From the NCBI GenBank assembly GCA_964007875.1, contig CAXGAH010000005.1, forward strand, positions 65,673 through 129,672: DNA of 64,000 bases, given 5' to 3'. Numbering within the stretch: the first letter of the stretch is position 1; each line of letters begins with the position of its first letter. The notes below the pieces were generated by a model. The model made no database searches. It had not been told where the DNA came from and saw only the letters and a list, made by a program, of their open reading frames with translations. The position numbers and the translations under genes are program-made. Below are positions 61,496-64,000 of the stretch, piece by piece. The DNA comes from UBA1275 sp002323515. Its GTDB lineage: Bacteria; Bacteroidota; Rhodothermia; Balneolales; Balneolaceae.

Positions 61496-64000
61496 TTATT
61501 TAATTACTGCAAATTTATCTATATACTCTCCGATTACTGGAGCCTCAACATGGTAGAAATATATACCATAAGCTACATCCTCACTATCATTTGATCTTAA
61601 GTCCCATGAGGCTGAACCATCTTCCATTGATCCTTCATGCTCAATAGTTCGAACTAGTTCACCACGAATATTAAAGATTCTTATCGTACACTCTAACGGT
61701 AAGTTAAAAAATTCAATTTTTCTTTCACCTCTACCTATAGAACCACTCGCTCTTTCCCAAGAGGCTGCTCCTATATATGGATTAGGAGCAACAAAAATGT
61801 CCTCTAAAGATTCTTTAGCTTTATCAGCATCTATAGCTTGACGCCTCATTGTAAAACGGAATTTGTCATCGCTACCAAATGCTCTAGTGGTTGAAATTCT
61901 AATTTTTTCACCAGGTGCAGGCGCAACATTTTCACTAGAAGAAAGGATGTCAACAGTGAACCTATATTTAATTCTATTTGCTTCATCTCTTTCTGCTACA
62001 AATAATCGATCACCAGGGTTAATCTCATCATTATCATCAGCATCAATAATAAATATATCAGCCTGCTTGTTAGTCATTAAATTTTTTGCAAATAATGGAA
62101 TATCGAAACGGCTAAAACCACCTCCAAAAAGTAGCGGTGGGCGATATGTACTATCTTCTGGATTTACAAATAAAAGTTCATAATCATGATCAGTTCTAAC
62201 AAAGTTTGTGAGATCTCCGTCTTTATCTGGAGTTATTGTCAGACTCCATTTAGTAGTAAGTCCATCTAATTGTGATGCATCTAAACCAAAAAGTTCATTT
62301 TCTCCACCTTCATTAGATACCCAACCAGTTTTTGTAGGTATAATATCTCCAGGTGAATCATTTGAAAAATTAATAATGAATCCATCTACTATACTACTTG
62401 AGCTTGAATAAGCGCTTGACGGAATAAGCGCTTCAGCACCAACTTCTCTAACTTCATACGTAGTAGTAACTCTTTGAATACCAACTTCCGCTGCTGAATC
62501 TTTAAAACTAACTTCATATAGTTTTGTATCGTCTATTAATTCTTCTACTGCGATATTAATGCTTGCAGATCCAGTCCCAGTACCCTCTGTTACTTTACTC
62601 AGATCACTATGAGTACCACCACTAACATAGCCAGCTGGATTAGTAGTTGGAATTACAGCAGCTGTATTGATTGAAGTACCCACAACAGTACCTGCCCCAC
62701 TTAATTCTACTCTAAAGGTATTTTCTTGTGGATCAATACCTGGGTCATCTCCACCTGAAGAAGGGATTCCTCTATCATATGCAACAATAGCGTAATAATA
62801 AATCTTACCGTTAGTTACCTCATCATCAACATAATAAAATTCCAATCCAGAGTTAGTGCCAAGATTATAAATAGCTTCACCATCCAATACAGATATATTA
62901 CCAGATATATCATTATCTAGATCCCATTGAGCTAATGGTTTATAAAATTTAGGTGTTCCATTCACATCCGAAATAACACGTGCATCTGATAAAAGAGCAT
63001 TAGTCCCTTTATATAATTTATAACCCTCAAAATCGAAATCCTGCAAAAATCTATCAAAACTTCTCACAGATAATGTATCCCATGACAATGTAACTCTTTT
63101 ATCACCAGGCACTGCAGTCAAGGTTGGCATTATAGGCGGCTGTGCAAAATTATAATCTGAATTATAAATATTTTGGACAGTCCTTCTATTCTTGAAGAAG
63201 TCGATTTCGTCATCACCAAAAATCCATGCAGTTGAGAAAAAATCGGTTGATTTAGCATTAACCTTTGATTTTGAAAATAACTCAACTTCACCAGATGTAA
63301 ATAAAAGAAACGGATCATGACCGTCTATATTTGATGGTTCAACATAATCTGGATTTGAGAATAAATTCATAGCTATTCGAGTAAATAACCATGTATCATC
63401 TCGTAAATTATCTCCACTTTCATAAAACGGTCGAGTGTTCAGATCAAATCCTGTTAGGCCGATTTGATCTGATTCATCCACGTCTAACTCATTATAATTA
63501 GGTTCTCCAATAGTAGGTATTCCATCACCTTCTCCTGTATCTCTTCCTGGGTAATTCAAATTATATGGACTTAAACCATCTGCACCAACATCATTATTCA
63601 ACTGCTCACCTGGATCCCAGATTCCATTGTCATTACCATCTTTAAAGCCAATCCAGTCTAAATTCTCATCAGTTGTATACCAAACTCCTTTTTGATAAGC
63701 TGGTCGGGCTTGATATGATTCTCCATAGAAAAGTTCAAACTGATTAGCATCATAATTAGCAGCAACATAATTATCTATCTCATTTTGACTTGTTAATACT
63801 AAGAAGTTCTCCAAAAATCGGGACTCATCAATAATACCGTCTTGGTCATCATCAATACCGTTAACATCATTTGCAGGTGACTCAAGAAATGCAAAACCTG
63901 TATAGCCCAATTTATATGCAGTTTCGCCTGGGTTTGTTGGATATCCTAAACCATCTGAGTCCCAACCATATACAATATCCAAAAACGGGTCATAACTAGC
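61496..64000 (-). CDS. Secreted surface protein with C-terminal sorting-type domain, 5' end cut by window edge
   Basis: The minus frame is open beyond base 64000, so the N terminus is missing; 835 residues are visible. It is rich in Asp and Asn loops (DDDQDGIIDES), has a fibronectin-like part near TLSWDTLSVRSFD, and ends with a FlgD-like/type IX sorting-type domain (VAPNPYIG, FNIRGELVRTIEHEG, GIYFYHVEAP). Such proteins are large exported proteins of Bacteroidota and relatives. The last residues, DKFAVIK, fit a type A sorting signal. Function unknown. Confidence 0.8.
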   Translation of the reverse strand, partial: ASYDPFLDIVYGWDSDGLGYPTNPGETAYKLGYTGFAFLESPANDVNGIDDDQDGIIDESRFLENFLVLTSQNEIDNYVAANYDANQFELFYGESYQARPAYQKGVWYTTDENLDWIGFKDGNDNGIWDPGEQLNNDVGADGLSPYNLNYPGRDTGEGDGIPTIGEPNYNELDVDESDQIGLTGFDLNTRPFYESGDNLRDDTWLFTRIAMNLFSNPDYVEPSNIDGHDPFLLFTSGEVELFSKSKVNAKSTDFFSTAWIFGDDEIDFFKNRRTVQNIYNSDYNFAQPPIMPTLTAVPGDKRVTLSWDTLSVRSFDRFLQDFDFEGYKLYKGTNALLSDARVISDVNGTPKFYKPLAQWDLDNDISGNISVLDGEAIYNLGTNSGLEFYYVDDEVTNGKIYYYAIVAYDRGIPSSGGDDPGIDPQENTFRVELSGAGTVVGTSINTAAVIPTTNPAGYVSGGTHSDLSKVTEGTGTGSASINIAVEELIDDTKLYEVSFKDSAAEVGIQRVTTTYEVREVGAEALIPSSAYSSSSSIVDGFIINFSNDSPGDIIPTKTGWVSNEGGENELFGLDASQLDGLTTKWSLTITPDKDGDLTNFVRTDHDYELLFVNPEDSTYRPPLLFGGGFSRFDIPLFAKNLMTNKQADIFIIDADDNDEINPGDRLFVAERDEANRIKYRFTVDILSSSENVAPAPGEKIRISTTRAFGSDDKFRFTMRRQAIDADKAKESLEDIFVAPNPYIGAASWERASGSIGRGERKIEFFNLPLECTIRIFNIRGELVRTIEHEGSMEDGSASWDLRSNDSEDVAYGIYFYHVEAPVIGEYIDKFAVIK

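Overview
The window comes from a low-GC (about 40%) Gram-negative member of the Bacteroidota/Rhodothermota/Balneolota group. A Balneolaceae-like bacterium is my best guess, from memory of gene content rather than a search. The basis is a tRNA-Gln/prs/rplY/pth block, a DUF3078-type outer-membrane protein, a K+-dependent membrane pyrophosphatase, an Asp-box (sortilin-like) secreted giant, a surface protein with a C-terminal sorting-type domain, and sparse Shine-Dalgarno sequences. The ends cut two genes: an AMP-dependent ligase at the left (3' part missing) and a secreted protein at the right (5' part missing).

Region 1 (1-7.8 kb) is the accessory island and the most interesting part. Eight genes on the minus strand, tightly packed, read wecF, wecE, a hexapeptide acyltransferase, a wecD-like acetyltransferase, a PIG-L deacetylase, an LpxD-like N-acyltransferase, an acyl carrier protein and an AMP-dependent acyl ligase. 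A Wzx-type flippase is divergent. WecE, WecD and WecF resemble the enterobacterial enzymes that make and transfer Fuc4NAc for enterobacterial common antigen. The deacetylase + ACP + ligase + LpxD-like set is what would be needed to replace an N-acetyl group by another acyl group. I propose an ECA-like repeat unit with an acyl-remodelled amino sugar.

Region 2 (7.9-16 kb) holds hisS, an APC permease fused to EIIA-like and RCK_C-like domains, and the lysA / degenerate aspartokinase / ABC-F run. Region 3 (15.7-25.7 kb, minus strand) holds a VOC protein, rnhA, pyrF, the iron operon feoA-feoA-feoB, an unknown gene, and tRNA-Gln, prs, rplY, pth and hppA.

Region 4 (25.9-35.2 kb) holds a PyrR-like phosphoribosyltransferase, a DUF3078 protein and a PLP decarboxylase on the plus strand, then clpB, htrA, hsp20 and a class II DAHP synthase on the minus strand. 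Region 5 (35.3-43.3 kb, plus strand) holds uvrA, an unknown membrane-anchored protein, secD, secF, a STAS protein with a strong terminator, and purA. Region 6 (43.3-55.7 kb) is mixed: a sodium symporter, rdgB, a PfkB kinase, a NUDIX hydrolase, a DadA-like oxidase, an M20 hydrolase, an 18-residue-repeat membrane-anchored protein, mnmD, serA, engB and purF.

Region 7 (56-64 kb) holds secreted or membrane proteins: an Asp-box repeat protein, an SGNH hydrolase with a helical repeat tail, a small gene broken by one frameshift, and the truncated surface protein. Most of the window is housekeeping. No insertion sequence, CRISPR array, integrase or prophage was seen.
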